Assembly: GCA_030648135.1 (NCBI GenBank)
Contig: JAUSIF010000376.1
Span: forward strand, 1-8,859
DNA length: 8,859 bases
Origin: Xanthobacteraceae bacterium
Lineage (GTDB): Bacteria > Pseudomonadota > Alphaproteobacteria > Rhizobiales > Xanthobacteraceae
Direction: 5' to 3'
The translations under genes and the position numbers were made by a program. The notes beneath the pieces are model-generated. The model was given only the letters and a program-made list of their open reading frames with translations, made no database searches and had not been told where the DNA came from. Shown one piece after another: positions 1 through 5,029 of the stretch. How positions within the stretch are numbered: position 1 is the stretch's first letter; every line of letters begins with the position of its first letter.

Positions 1-327
1 GAGCGCATCGGCGCCGCCCTGCACCAGATGAACGTGAATCTCGTCGATATCAGGAGGTGCACTGCTCGCGTCGATGCCGACGCCGACGGAGACGAGCACG
101 GGTCCGCTTCGTCCGCGGCGCACAAACAGGGCAATCGCATCGTCATAGGAAGGCGCCGCGTTCACGGGAAACAGGGTGCAGGCGTAGCGCCGGCTGGAGG
201 CGCCCCGCCAAAAATGAAAGCGGTTCGCGAGCTGGGGGTGGCGCGTCGCATCGAGCGCTCCCGCATATCCGGGCATCACATTCTCGGTCGCGAGTTCCAG
301 AGGCATGATTCGAACGTGCTGGGTCAT
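1..327 (-). CDS. Small protein of unknown function (3' end cut by window edge), candidate SOS gene
   Basis: I do not recognise this gene. From the ATG at 327 the minus-strand frame stays open for 109 codons to the window edge, so the C-terminus is missing. The visible protein begins MTQHVRIMPLELATENVMPG. It has a central FHFWRGASSRRY stretch around residues 38-49, then short alternating hydrophobic segments such as ALFVRR, GPVLVSVGVGID and EIHVHLVQGG, which look like beta strands of a small soluble domain. I see no signal peptide, membrane segment or metal-binding cysteine pair. Codon use is GC-rich at third positions, like the neighbours. It runs in the same direction as the plsC operon, 81 bp downstream of the plsC stop, but appears to have its own promoter and a LexA-type box. 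No Shine-Dalgarno is visible before the ATG. An alternative GTG at 279 has only a weak GAG upstream. Coding status is fairly sure; function is unknown. Confidence 0.7.
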   Translation of the reverse strand, partial: MTQHVRIMPLELATENVMPGYAGALDATRHPQLANRFHFWRGASSRRYACTLFPVNAAPSYDDAIALFVRRGRSGPVLVSVGVGIDASSAPPDIDEIHVHLVQGGADAL

Positions 328-329
328 GA

Positions 330-344
330 GAACAAAACTAGAAC
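330..344 (-). promoter_or_regulatory. Candidate LexA (SOS) operator, GTTC-N7-GTTC
   Basis: On the minus strand the sequence GTTCTAGTTTTGTTC is a perfect match to the direct-repeat LexA box known from Alphaproteobacteria (GTTC, seven bases, GTTC). The spacer is AT-rich, as is common for these boxes, and stands out from the GC-rich surroundings. It lies in the 81-bp gap between the plsC stop and the ATG at 327, ending two bases before that ATG. It would cover the -10 region of the predicted promoter, a position suited to repression. Only the gene at 1-327 is placed to be controlled by it. The match is seen directly; LexA binding is inferred. Confidence 0.65.
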
Positions 345-362
345 AAAATACACCAAAGTCAA
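335..362 (-). promoter_or_regulatory. Putative sigma-70-type promoter for the gene at 1-327
   Basis: A -35-like TTGACT lies at 362-357 (minus strand). A 16-base spacer leads to TAGTTT at 340-335, a weak -10 match that sits inside the LexA-type box. Start of transcription would then fall close to the ATG at 327, implying a leaderless or nearly leaderless mRNA. This agrees with the lack of a Shine-Dalgarno sequence. The -35 is good and the -10 is poor, so this is tentative. Confidence 0.4.
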
Positions 363-408
363 GCGCCGCAAGGGGCCTAGCTAATCACAGCTTTATAACG
401 CGGCCGGC

Positions 409-1149
409 CTATGCGGGGTTCTGTCGAGCCCTTTTGGCGCGGCCTTCGGCCAGAAGCCGGGCGCTCGCCGTCTCGATCTCGTGCTGCAGCCGGGCAAGGA
501 AGGCTTGCGGGTCGAGCCCGGGAGGGATCGGGTCGAGAATTTCGACCCGGATGGTTCCCGGCCGCAGGCGCCAGGTGCGTCGCGGCCAATAGAAGCCCGA
601 ATTGAGCGCGATCGGCAGACAAGGAACGCCGAGTTTGGAATAGAGATGCGCGACGCCGTACTTGTAGGCGGGCTCGGCTTCGGGAGAGCGCCGCGTTCCC
701 TCGGGGAAGATGAGGATTTGCCGCCCGCGGGATATCTCGATCTTGGCACGCTCGGTCACGGCCGCGAGGGCTACTTTGCGCGCGCCGCGTTGGACTGGAA
801 TCGTCTTCGACTTCGCCAAGTACCAGCCGAAGAACGGAAGCCACATCAGCTCGCGCTTGAGAATGAACACCGGGTCGTCGAACAGGGTGGGGAGCGTGAA
901 GGTCTCCCAGGCCGACTGGTGTTTGGAGGCGACCAGGAGCGGGCCGGAGGGAATGTGTTCGATGCCCCGAATTTCGAAGTCGATGCCGCAAAGCACGCGA
1001 AGCAGCCAGTGATTGATGGCGCTCCAGGTACGGACGACCGTCCATACGGTCCGGCGCGGCAGCAGGAGAACCGGCAGATACACCAGCAGATGAATGATGG
1101 TGTTGAGATAGAAACAGAGATTGAACGCGAGCGAGCGGAGGAGGAGCAC
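409..1149 (-). CDS. plsC: 1-acyl-sn-glycerol-3-phosphate acyltransferase (PlsC)
   Basis: PlsC acylates lysophosphatidic acid at the sn-2 position to give phosphatidic acid, the precursor of membrane phospholipids, at the cytoplasmic face of the inner membrane. The 246-residue protein has a hydrophobic N-terminus (about residues 5-30) and the acyltransferase blocks in order: KHQSAWE with His77 (block I), VFILKREL near 94-101 (block II), FPEGTR at 148-153 (block III) and LPIALNSG at 178-184 (block IV). Block I reads H-X4-E, where the family usually has H-X4-D. I chose the GTG at 1149. It lies 22 bp after the stop of the upstream gene, has GGA about nine bases before it, and gives the usual N-terminus. 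The ATG at 1245 would overlap the upstream gene by 74 bp, has no ribosome site, and would add 32 low-complexity residues. It is the last gene of the ftsE-ftsX operon. Confidence 0.9.
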   Translation of the reverse strand: MLLLRSLAFNLCFYLNTIIHLLVYLPVLLLPRRTVWTVVRTWSAINHWLLRVLCGIDFEIRGIEHIPSGPLLVASKHQSAWETFTLPTLFDDPVFILKRELMWLPFFGWYLAKSKTIPVQRGARKVALAAVTERAKIEISRGRQILIFPEGTRRSPEAEPAYKYGVAHLYSKLGVPCLPIALNSGFYWPRRTWRLRPGTIRVEILDPIPPGLDPQAFLARLQHEIETASARLLAEGRAKRARQNPA

Positions 1150-1171
1150 GGGAGATCGTCCGTTCGCCGCG

Positions 1172-1867
1172 TCAGGACCGCGGTCTGCGCTCGCCCAGGC
1201 GGAGGCTTGCGCCGATTTCCGTCGGGTCGAGCCGGGTGCGAGCATAGGAGGCCACGAATTTAACGTACTCGACCAAGAGCAGTCGAGTTATCTGAGCGCT
1301 CGACCACCAGGTCCCCTCGCGCGTGCGGTCACTAACGACTGGGTAGGGGATGAGCGTGACCCCCGGCAACTCGCGCTCAAGCTCGATCAGCGCCCGCGGC
1401 ATGTGCCAGGCCGAGGTCACGACGATGAGCGAATGGAAACCGAGATCGTGAGCCCAACCGCCGGTCTCGATCGCATTGCCTATGGTATTGAGCGCCTGAT
1501 GGCCGAGGTCGATGCAGCAACGAAATAATCGCTCGAATTCGGGACTCGCGCGCGTCAACTCGCCGGGCGTCGTCGCGGGATGGACGCCCGAGATCAACAG
1601 CCGCTTTCCACGACCCGCGGCGAGCAATTCGACCGCATCGACAATGCGCGAAGCTCCGCCGGTGAGCACGACGATGCCGTCGGCCGAGCGCTCGAGCTTC
1701 ACCTCGTCGCGCGAAATCCCGTTCGCGAAGACGAAAAAGCCCACGCCAAAAAGAGCGACCACGAACAGCATGGCTGCTTTCATGAGACCGATCCACCGGC
1801 GCAGACCGCTCTTTCCGGCTGCCGGGGACGGCTCCTTCGGCTCCCTATCGGTCTCTACGCGCGGCAT
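1172..1867 (-). CDS. YdcF/SanA/ElyC-like DUF218 family envelope protein
   Basis: This is a 231-residue protein with one membrane segment at about residues 30-50 and a DUF218 domain from about 61 to 208, probably facing the periplasm. Family hallmarks are visible: DGIVVLTGGASRI at 63-75, an NTIGNA segment at 127-132, and VTSAWHMPRA at 150-159. E. coli relatives (SanA, ElyC, YdcF) are linked to envelope barrier function and, for ElyC, to peptidoglycan and undecaprenyl-lipid metabolism. The exact reaction is not established. The ATG at 1867 is preferred because GGAGG lies nine bases upstream. A longer TTG form from 1969 would overlap ftsX by 25 bp and add an arginine-rich, unconserved-looking leader. 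It lies between ftsX and plsC in one operon, in keeping with an envelope role. Family assignment is firm; function is inferred. Confidence 0.85.
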   Translation of the reverse strand: MPRVETDREPKEPSPAAGKSGLRRWIGLMKAAMLFVVALFGVGFFVFANGISRDEVKLERSADGIVVLTGGASRIVDAVELLAAGRGKRLLISGVHPATTPGELTRASPEFERLFRCCIDLGHQALNTIGNAIETGGWAHDLGFHSLIVVTSAWHMPRALIELERELPGVTLIPYPVVSDRTREGTWWSSAQITRLLLVEYVKFVASYARTRLDPTEIGASLRLGERRPRS

Positions 1868-1876
1868 GCCGATGTG

Positions 1877-1881
1877 CCTCC
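1877..1881 (-). promoter_or_regulatory. Ribosome binding site deciding the DUF218 gene start
   Basis: GGAGG on the minus strand, nine bases before the ATG at 1867. It favours this start over the upstream in-frame TTG at 1969, which has no comparable site. Confidence 0.6.
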
Positions 1882-1944
1882 GCCAAATCCTACCGCGAAA
1901 CGCGGCGCCGGCGCGAGCCGGTCCCGCCCCGATGCGCCCTATCC

Positions 1945-2928
1945 TCAGTCGATTGCCCTCAGCGTCCAACGCACGGTCAATCGTGAGGTCAGCGTGGTGA
2001 CGACGGCGACCAGCACGACGGTGCCGGCAATCCCGGCATAGCCTTGTCGGTCGAGCACGAATTGTCCGAACAGGAATTGAGCCTCGCCCCCGCCCGGCAC
2101 CAGGGCAAGAAAGCCCGAGACGATGCTCGTCAGCGCAAACAATAATGCGGCGGCGGCCCCTCCGATGGCGCCGCCTTTCAGGCCCACGGCTAGGAAATGA
2201 CGCTGGAATGCGCCCGCGATGAAGGAATTACGCGCGCCGACGAAATGCAGCACCTCCACGATGGCACGGTTCGTCGCCACCGCGCCGCGGGTCGCGAAGG
2301 ACACCGATAATACGGTCGCCGCCAGCACGAGTGCGAGCACAGCGGTTCCGGCAAAAACAATCGCGTCCGAGATTGCGGCAAGCCGCGCCGCCCAGCCGCG
2401 ATGATCGTCGAGGCTCGCCCCAGCGACGCTCTCGGCGAGCGCGCGGCGCAATCCGGGGAGGTCGGATTCGGCTCCCTCGGCGAGGCGCACGACGACAAGA
2501 CGCGGCAGCGGCAGCGTGTCGAGATCGAGGCCGGCGCCGAGCCAAGGCTCGAGCAGGCGTCCGGTCTCTGCCCGGGTCAAGGCGCGGACATCGGCGATGC
2601 CGCGGGTGCGTTTGGCGGCCTCGACCGCCTTGCCGATCTCGGCCTCCAGATCGCGGCCTTCGACGGGACGAACCTGGATCGTGACCTCGCGCACCATGTC
2701 CGAGCGCCAATGTGACGCAGCCTCGTGCACCAGATCGATCGCCCCCACGGTGAGGGCGGCGAGGAAGGTCATGATGGCGACAACCATGATCAAGGCGCGA
2801 CCGGTGACCGTATCGCGCGGCAAGAACGGACCCATGGGCCGCGCGATCCCGGTCTCAGGACGGTTGCTTTGCTCGCTTCTTTTTGCCCAATCCTCAGTCA
2901 AGGTCGTTCTCCGTTTAGTCTTCGGCAT
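1945..2928 (-). CDS. ftsX: Cell division protein FtsX (ABC transporter-like permease)
   Basis: FtsX is the membrane partner of FtsE. The complex sits at the division septum and uses ATP hydrolysis to switch on periplasmic peptidoglycan hydrolases. The 327-residue protein has the expected topology. There is a hydrophilic basic N-terminus of about 43 residues, a first membrane segment near 44-67, and a large periplasmic loop (about 70-185). Three further segments follow near 187-211, 246-277 and 298-316, in the FtsX/MacB-type permease domain, with VEVLHFVGAR at 224-233 in the conserved cytoplasmic turn. The ATG at 2928 overlaps the end of ftsE by 14 bp, which suggests translational coupling. 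A longer frame from 2985 would reach 71 bp into ftsE. No strong Shine-Dalgarno is visible before 2928. Its neighbour ftsE confirms the assignment. Confidence 0.92.
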   Translation of the reverse strand: MPKTKRRTTLTEDWAKRSEQSNRPETGIARPMGPFLPRDTVTGRALIMVVAIMTFLAALTVGAIDLVHEAASHWRSDMVREVTIQVRPVEGRDLEAEIGKAVEAAKRTRGIADVRALTRAETGRLLEPWLGAGLDLDTLPLPRLVVVRLAEGAESDLPGLRRALAESVAGASLDDHRGWAARLAAISDAIVFAGTAVLALVLAATVLSVSFATRGAVATNRAIVEVLHFVGARNSFIAGAFQRHFLAVGLKGGAIGGAAAALLFALTSIVSGFLALVPGGGEAQFLFGQFVLDRQGYAGIAGTVVLVAVVTTLTSRLTVRWTLRAID

Positions 2929-3598
2929 GGAGCCGGCCGTCGCTGAGGACGAGCCTGCGGGCGTCATATTGGTCCATGAGCGCAATGTCGTGAGTCGCGA
3001 TCATGACGGATGTGCCCGACTTGTGCAGTTCAACGAAGAGCCGCAGCAGCCGTCGGGCGAGCGCCGGATCCACATTGCCGGTGGGTTCATCGGCGAGCAA
3101 CAGCTCGGGACGGCCGATCAATGCGCGTGCAATGGCGGTACGCTGCTTCTCGCCGCCGGAGAGCACGGGCGGCAGCACGTGCAGGCGCTCGCCGAGCCCG
3201 ACCCAATGCAGCAATTCGACGACTTCGGCGCGATAGTCGACTTCGTCGCGGCCATGCACCCGCAAGGGCAAAGCGACGTTTTCGTAGGTCGTCAGATGAT
3301 CGAGCAGCCGGAAATCCTGGAACACGATGCCGATCCGCCGCCGCAGCACCGCGACCTCGTCGGCGTCCAGGCTGGAGAGGTCGCGGTCGAACAGTGTAAT
3401 CAGTCCCCGCGTCGGACGGAGTGACAGGAAAAGCAGGCGCAGCAAGCTCGTCTTGCCGGCACCGGAGGGACCGGTGAGGAATTGGAAGGAATTCGGCTCG
3501 ATGCCGAAGGTGATGTCCCTCAGCACCTCGGGTCCCATGCCGTAGCGCAGGCCGACGTTTTCGAATCGGACCAAGCGTGCCTCCGGCGAATCGTGCAC
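2915..3598 (-). CDS. ftsE: Cell division ATP-binding protein FtsE
   Basis: FtsE is the cytoplasmic ATPase that drives FtsX at the septum. The 227-residue protein has all ABC signatures: Walker A GPSGAGKTS at 43-51, Q-loop Gln94, LSGGE signature at 146-150, Walker B LLLADE at 166-171 followed by PTGNVD, and the switch His203. Its length is normal for FtsE, and the FQDFRLLDHLTTYENVALPL stretch (93-112) is typical of the family. The frame opens with GTG at 3598, directly after an in-frame stop. A TTG at 3574 with GGAGG five bases upstream would begin MVRFENVGLRYG, a common FtsE N-terminus, so the true start may be 3574. It is the first gene of the ftsE-ftsX-DUF218-plsC operon, with a purine-rich leader at about 3602-3625. 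Confidence 0.93.
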   Translation of the reverse strand: MHDSPEARLVRFENVGLRYGMGPEVLRDITFGIEPNSFQFLTGPSGAGKTSLLRLLFLSLRPTRGLITLFDRDLSSLDADEVAVLRRRIGIVFQDFRLLDHLTTYENVALPLRVHGRDEVDYRAEVVELLHWVGLGERLHVLPPVLSGGEKQRTAIARALIGRPELLLADEPTGNVDPALARRLLRLFVELHKSGTSVMIATHDIALMDQYDARRLVLSDGRLHAED

Positions 3599-3776
3599 CA
3601 GCCTTCATCTCTTCTTACTCTCTCTAACCGAATCACGGCAGCGGCCAGACCGGCCGGGTGTGAAGGACGCGGGACCGGCCGTAGGCCCCGTTTGGGGCTG
3701 ATCCGGCAGGCCCCCCATGGTTTTCGATCCGTTAACGGTCAGGCCCCACAATCGCCGGCCGGATAGTGGTTAGGCC
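3599..3776. other. Divergent intergenic region between ftsE and the zinc-ribbon gene
   Basis: These 178 bp must hold the promoters for both divergent operons, but I cannot name a convincing -35/-10 pair on either strand. Visible structure: a GC-rich hairpin GCCCC-GTTT-GGGGC at 3685-3698; a perfect palindrome CCGTTAACGG at 3729-3738; three copies of AGGCCCC at 3683, 3708 and 3741; two copies of GACCGGCC at 3648 and 3673; and a GAATC (GANTC) site at 3630. No open frame here looks coding. Confidence 0.6.
3685..3698 (+). repeat. Short GC-rich inverted repeat (hairpin)
   Basis: GCCCC, a four-base GTTT loop, then GGGGC, about 80 bp upstream of the zinc-ribbon gene start. There is no run of T after the stem on either strand, so an intrinsic terminator is unlikely. 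It could be part of the 5' leader of the plus-strand transcript. Confidence 0.4.
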
Positions 3777-4607
3777 ATGCATCTCGTCTGCCCCTCCTGC
3801 GATACCGCCTTCCTCGTCGATCCGGCAGCGCTCGGCGAGGCCGGCCGGAGCGTGCGTTGCGCACGCTGCCGAACGACCTGGTTTGCGGAGCCGCTGCGCG
3901 CGATCGAACCGGCCCTGGCCGATGCCATGACCACGGGCGACGCCGCGATGAAGCAGCCCGCCAGCGCGAAACCTCCCGCCGTCCTGCCGGAAGTGGTTGC
4001 GTGGGATGACACCGTCGTCGTCGATATCGATAGCGGTCCTCCGCTCGCGCCCGGCAGTCTTCGCGGCGAGGAATCGCCGGCGCGGAAAACTCCCGAACAC
4101 GACGAAACCGCGGTAATGCGACAGCGCTCGATGGAGCGGAAAGCGCACGCGAAGAAGAGACAAGGGCGTTCACGGCTGGCTGCCGTCACCATCATCCTCG
4201 CCGCAGTCGTGGTCGGGGCTCTCGGATCCCGCTCGACCGTGGTGCGGGCCGTGCCGGATCTCGCCGGTCTCTATGCCGCCGTGGGATTGCCGGTGAATCT
4301 GCGCGGCCTCGAGTTCAGCAACGTAAAGACGACGCGCGAAATGCAAGACGGCATTCCGGTGCTGGTCATCGCGGGGGAGGTCGTGAACGTCACCGGACAT
4401 CCCGTCGAGTTGCCGCGGCTGCGTCTTGGGGTGCTCGGGCCCGGCAATCGCGAACTCTATTCCTGGACCGCGCTCCTGCCGCGTTCGATTCTATCCGACG
4501 GAGAAAAAATTTCTTTCCGCAGCCGTCTCGCCTCGCCGCCGGCCGAGGGCCGCGAGGTACTCGTCCGTTTTCTCAACCGCAGCGACCTCACTTCGGGCAC
4601 TCGTTGA
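3777..4607 (+). CDS. MJ0042-type zinc-ribbon and DUF3426 membrane protein
   Basis: The 276-residue protein starts with an MJ0042-type zinc ribbon: CPSC at residues 5-8 and CARC at 28-31 would bind one zinc. An acidic, proline-rich linker (about 40-115) and a basic patch (about 116-133) follow, then one membrane segment at about 134-150. The C-terminal part (about 160-270) fits DUF3426, with LYAAVGLPVNLRGLEF, a VLVIAGEVVNVTG strand and a final VLVRFLN. The basic side of the segment predicts that the zinc ribbon is cytoplasmic and the C-terminal domain periplasmic. Its role is not established in this family; a sensor or adaptor at the membrane is a guess. It is divergent from ftsE and followed after 17 bp by cpdR, so the two are probably cotranscribed. 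Only a weak AGG precedes the ATG at 3777. Confidence 0.88.
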   Translation: MHLVCPSCDTAFLVDPAALGEAGRSVRCARCRTTWFAEPLRAIEPALADAMTTGDAAMKQPASAKPPAVLPEVVAWDDTVVVDIDSGPPLAPGSLRGEESPARKTPEHDETAVMRQRSMERKAHAKKRQGRSRLAAVTIILAAVVVGALGSRSTVVRAVPDLAGLYAAVGLPVNLRGLEFSNVKTTREMQDGIPVLVIAGEVVNVTGHPVELPRLRLGVLGPGNRELYSWTALLPRSILSDGEKISFRSRLASPPAEGREVLVRFLNRSDLTSGTR

Positions 4608-4612
4608 ATGAC

Positions 4613-4618
4613 AAGGAG
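4613..4618 (+). promoter_or_regulatory. Ribosome binding site of cpdR
   Basis: AAGGAG, six bases before the ATG at 4625. It decides the cpdR start against the in-frame TTG at 4604, which overlaps the upstream stop codon and has no site of its own. Confidence 0.75.
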
Positions 4619-4624
4619 AGCGCG

Positions 4625-4993
4625 ATGGCGCGGGTTCTGATCGCCGAGGACGAACAGCCGGTTCGTGAATTGCTCGCCCGCGCCCTCACCCAGGACGGCC
4701 ATGAGGTCGAGACCGCGCCCGATGGCGCGGCGGCACTCGAACAATTGTCCATCAAGGCGCCGTTCGATCTTCTCCTTACCGATATCCGTATGCCGGTGAT
4801 GGACGGGATCGCGCTCGCGCTGGCTGCGGCGCGCGACCATCCCGACCTCGCCATCGTGCTGATGACCGGCTATGCGGGGGAGCGCCAGCGCGCACATGGA
4901 CTGGACGCGCTCATCCACGGTGTGGTGTTGAAGCCGTTCTCGCTCGCCGAAATCAAGGACGCTCTCAAGGGAGCGCTCGCGGCGCGCTCCTAG
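4625..4993 (+). CDS. cpdR: CpdR-type single-domain response regulator
   Basis: This 122-residue protein is a lone receiver domain with no output domain. It has the acidic pocket EDE at 8-10, the phospho-acceptor Asp53 in LLLTDIRMPVMDGIALA, the switch Thr81 in LMTGYA, and Lys103 in the VLKPF motif. The stretch around Asp53, the MTGYAGER segment and the length fit CpdR of Alphaproteobacteria. In Caulobacter CpdR is phosphorylated by the CckA-ChpT relay. When unphosphorylated it binds ClpX and primes ClpXP to degrade cell-cycle substrates. The ATG at 4625 is preferred because of its AAGGAG site. It lies 17 bp after the zinc-ribbon gene and probably shares its transcript, and ends 36 bp from the convergent TIGR02302 gene. 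Another single-domain regulator is possible, but the overall match favours CpdR. Confidence 0.88.
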   Translation: MARVLIAEDEQPVRELLARALTQDGHEVETAPDGAAALEQLSIKAPFDLLLTDIRMPVMDGIALALAAARDHPDLAIVLMTGYAGERQRAHGLDALIHGVVLKPFSLAEIKDALKGALAARS

Positions 4994-5029
4994 CATCCTC
5001 CGCCCGTCTGAATCCCCGTCGACGAAGCG

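Noticed and set aside
377..1045. A 222-codon minus-strand open frame overlapping plsC in another frame
   Set aside because: Its translation is rich in Arg, Pro, Ser and His with no motif, while the overlapping frame encodes PlsC.
1150..1245. Extended PlsC start at ATG 1245
   Set aside because: It would overlap the DUF218 gene by 74 bp, lacks a Shine-Dalgarno sequence, and adds residues unlike a PlsC N-terminus; GTG at 1149 fits better.
481..1263. A 260-codon plus-strand open frame opposite plsC
   Set aside because: It is antisense to a clear plsC with all acyltransferase motifs; its translation is rich in Arg, Gly and Glu with no recognisable domain, as expected for a GC-rich shadow frame.
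2516..3424. A 302-codon plus-strand open frame across ftsE and ftsX
   Set aside because: It is antisense to two well-supported genes and shows no domain; the long frame is a by-product of high GC content.
3685..3698. Intrinsic terminator at the GCCCC/GGGGC hairpin
   Set aside because: There is no T-run on either strand and no gene ends nearby; the flanking genes point away from it.
3729..3738. CtrA binding site at the CCGTTAACGG palindrome
   Set aside because: The full CtrA motif needs two TTAA-type halves seven bases apart; only one TTAA is present here.
4994..5029. Bidirectional terminator between cpdR and the TIGR02302 gene
   Set aside because: Only a four-base GACG/CGTC pairing is present, with no T-run, so no terminator can be supported in this 36-bp convergent gap.
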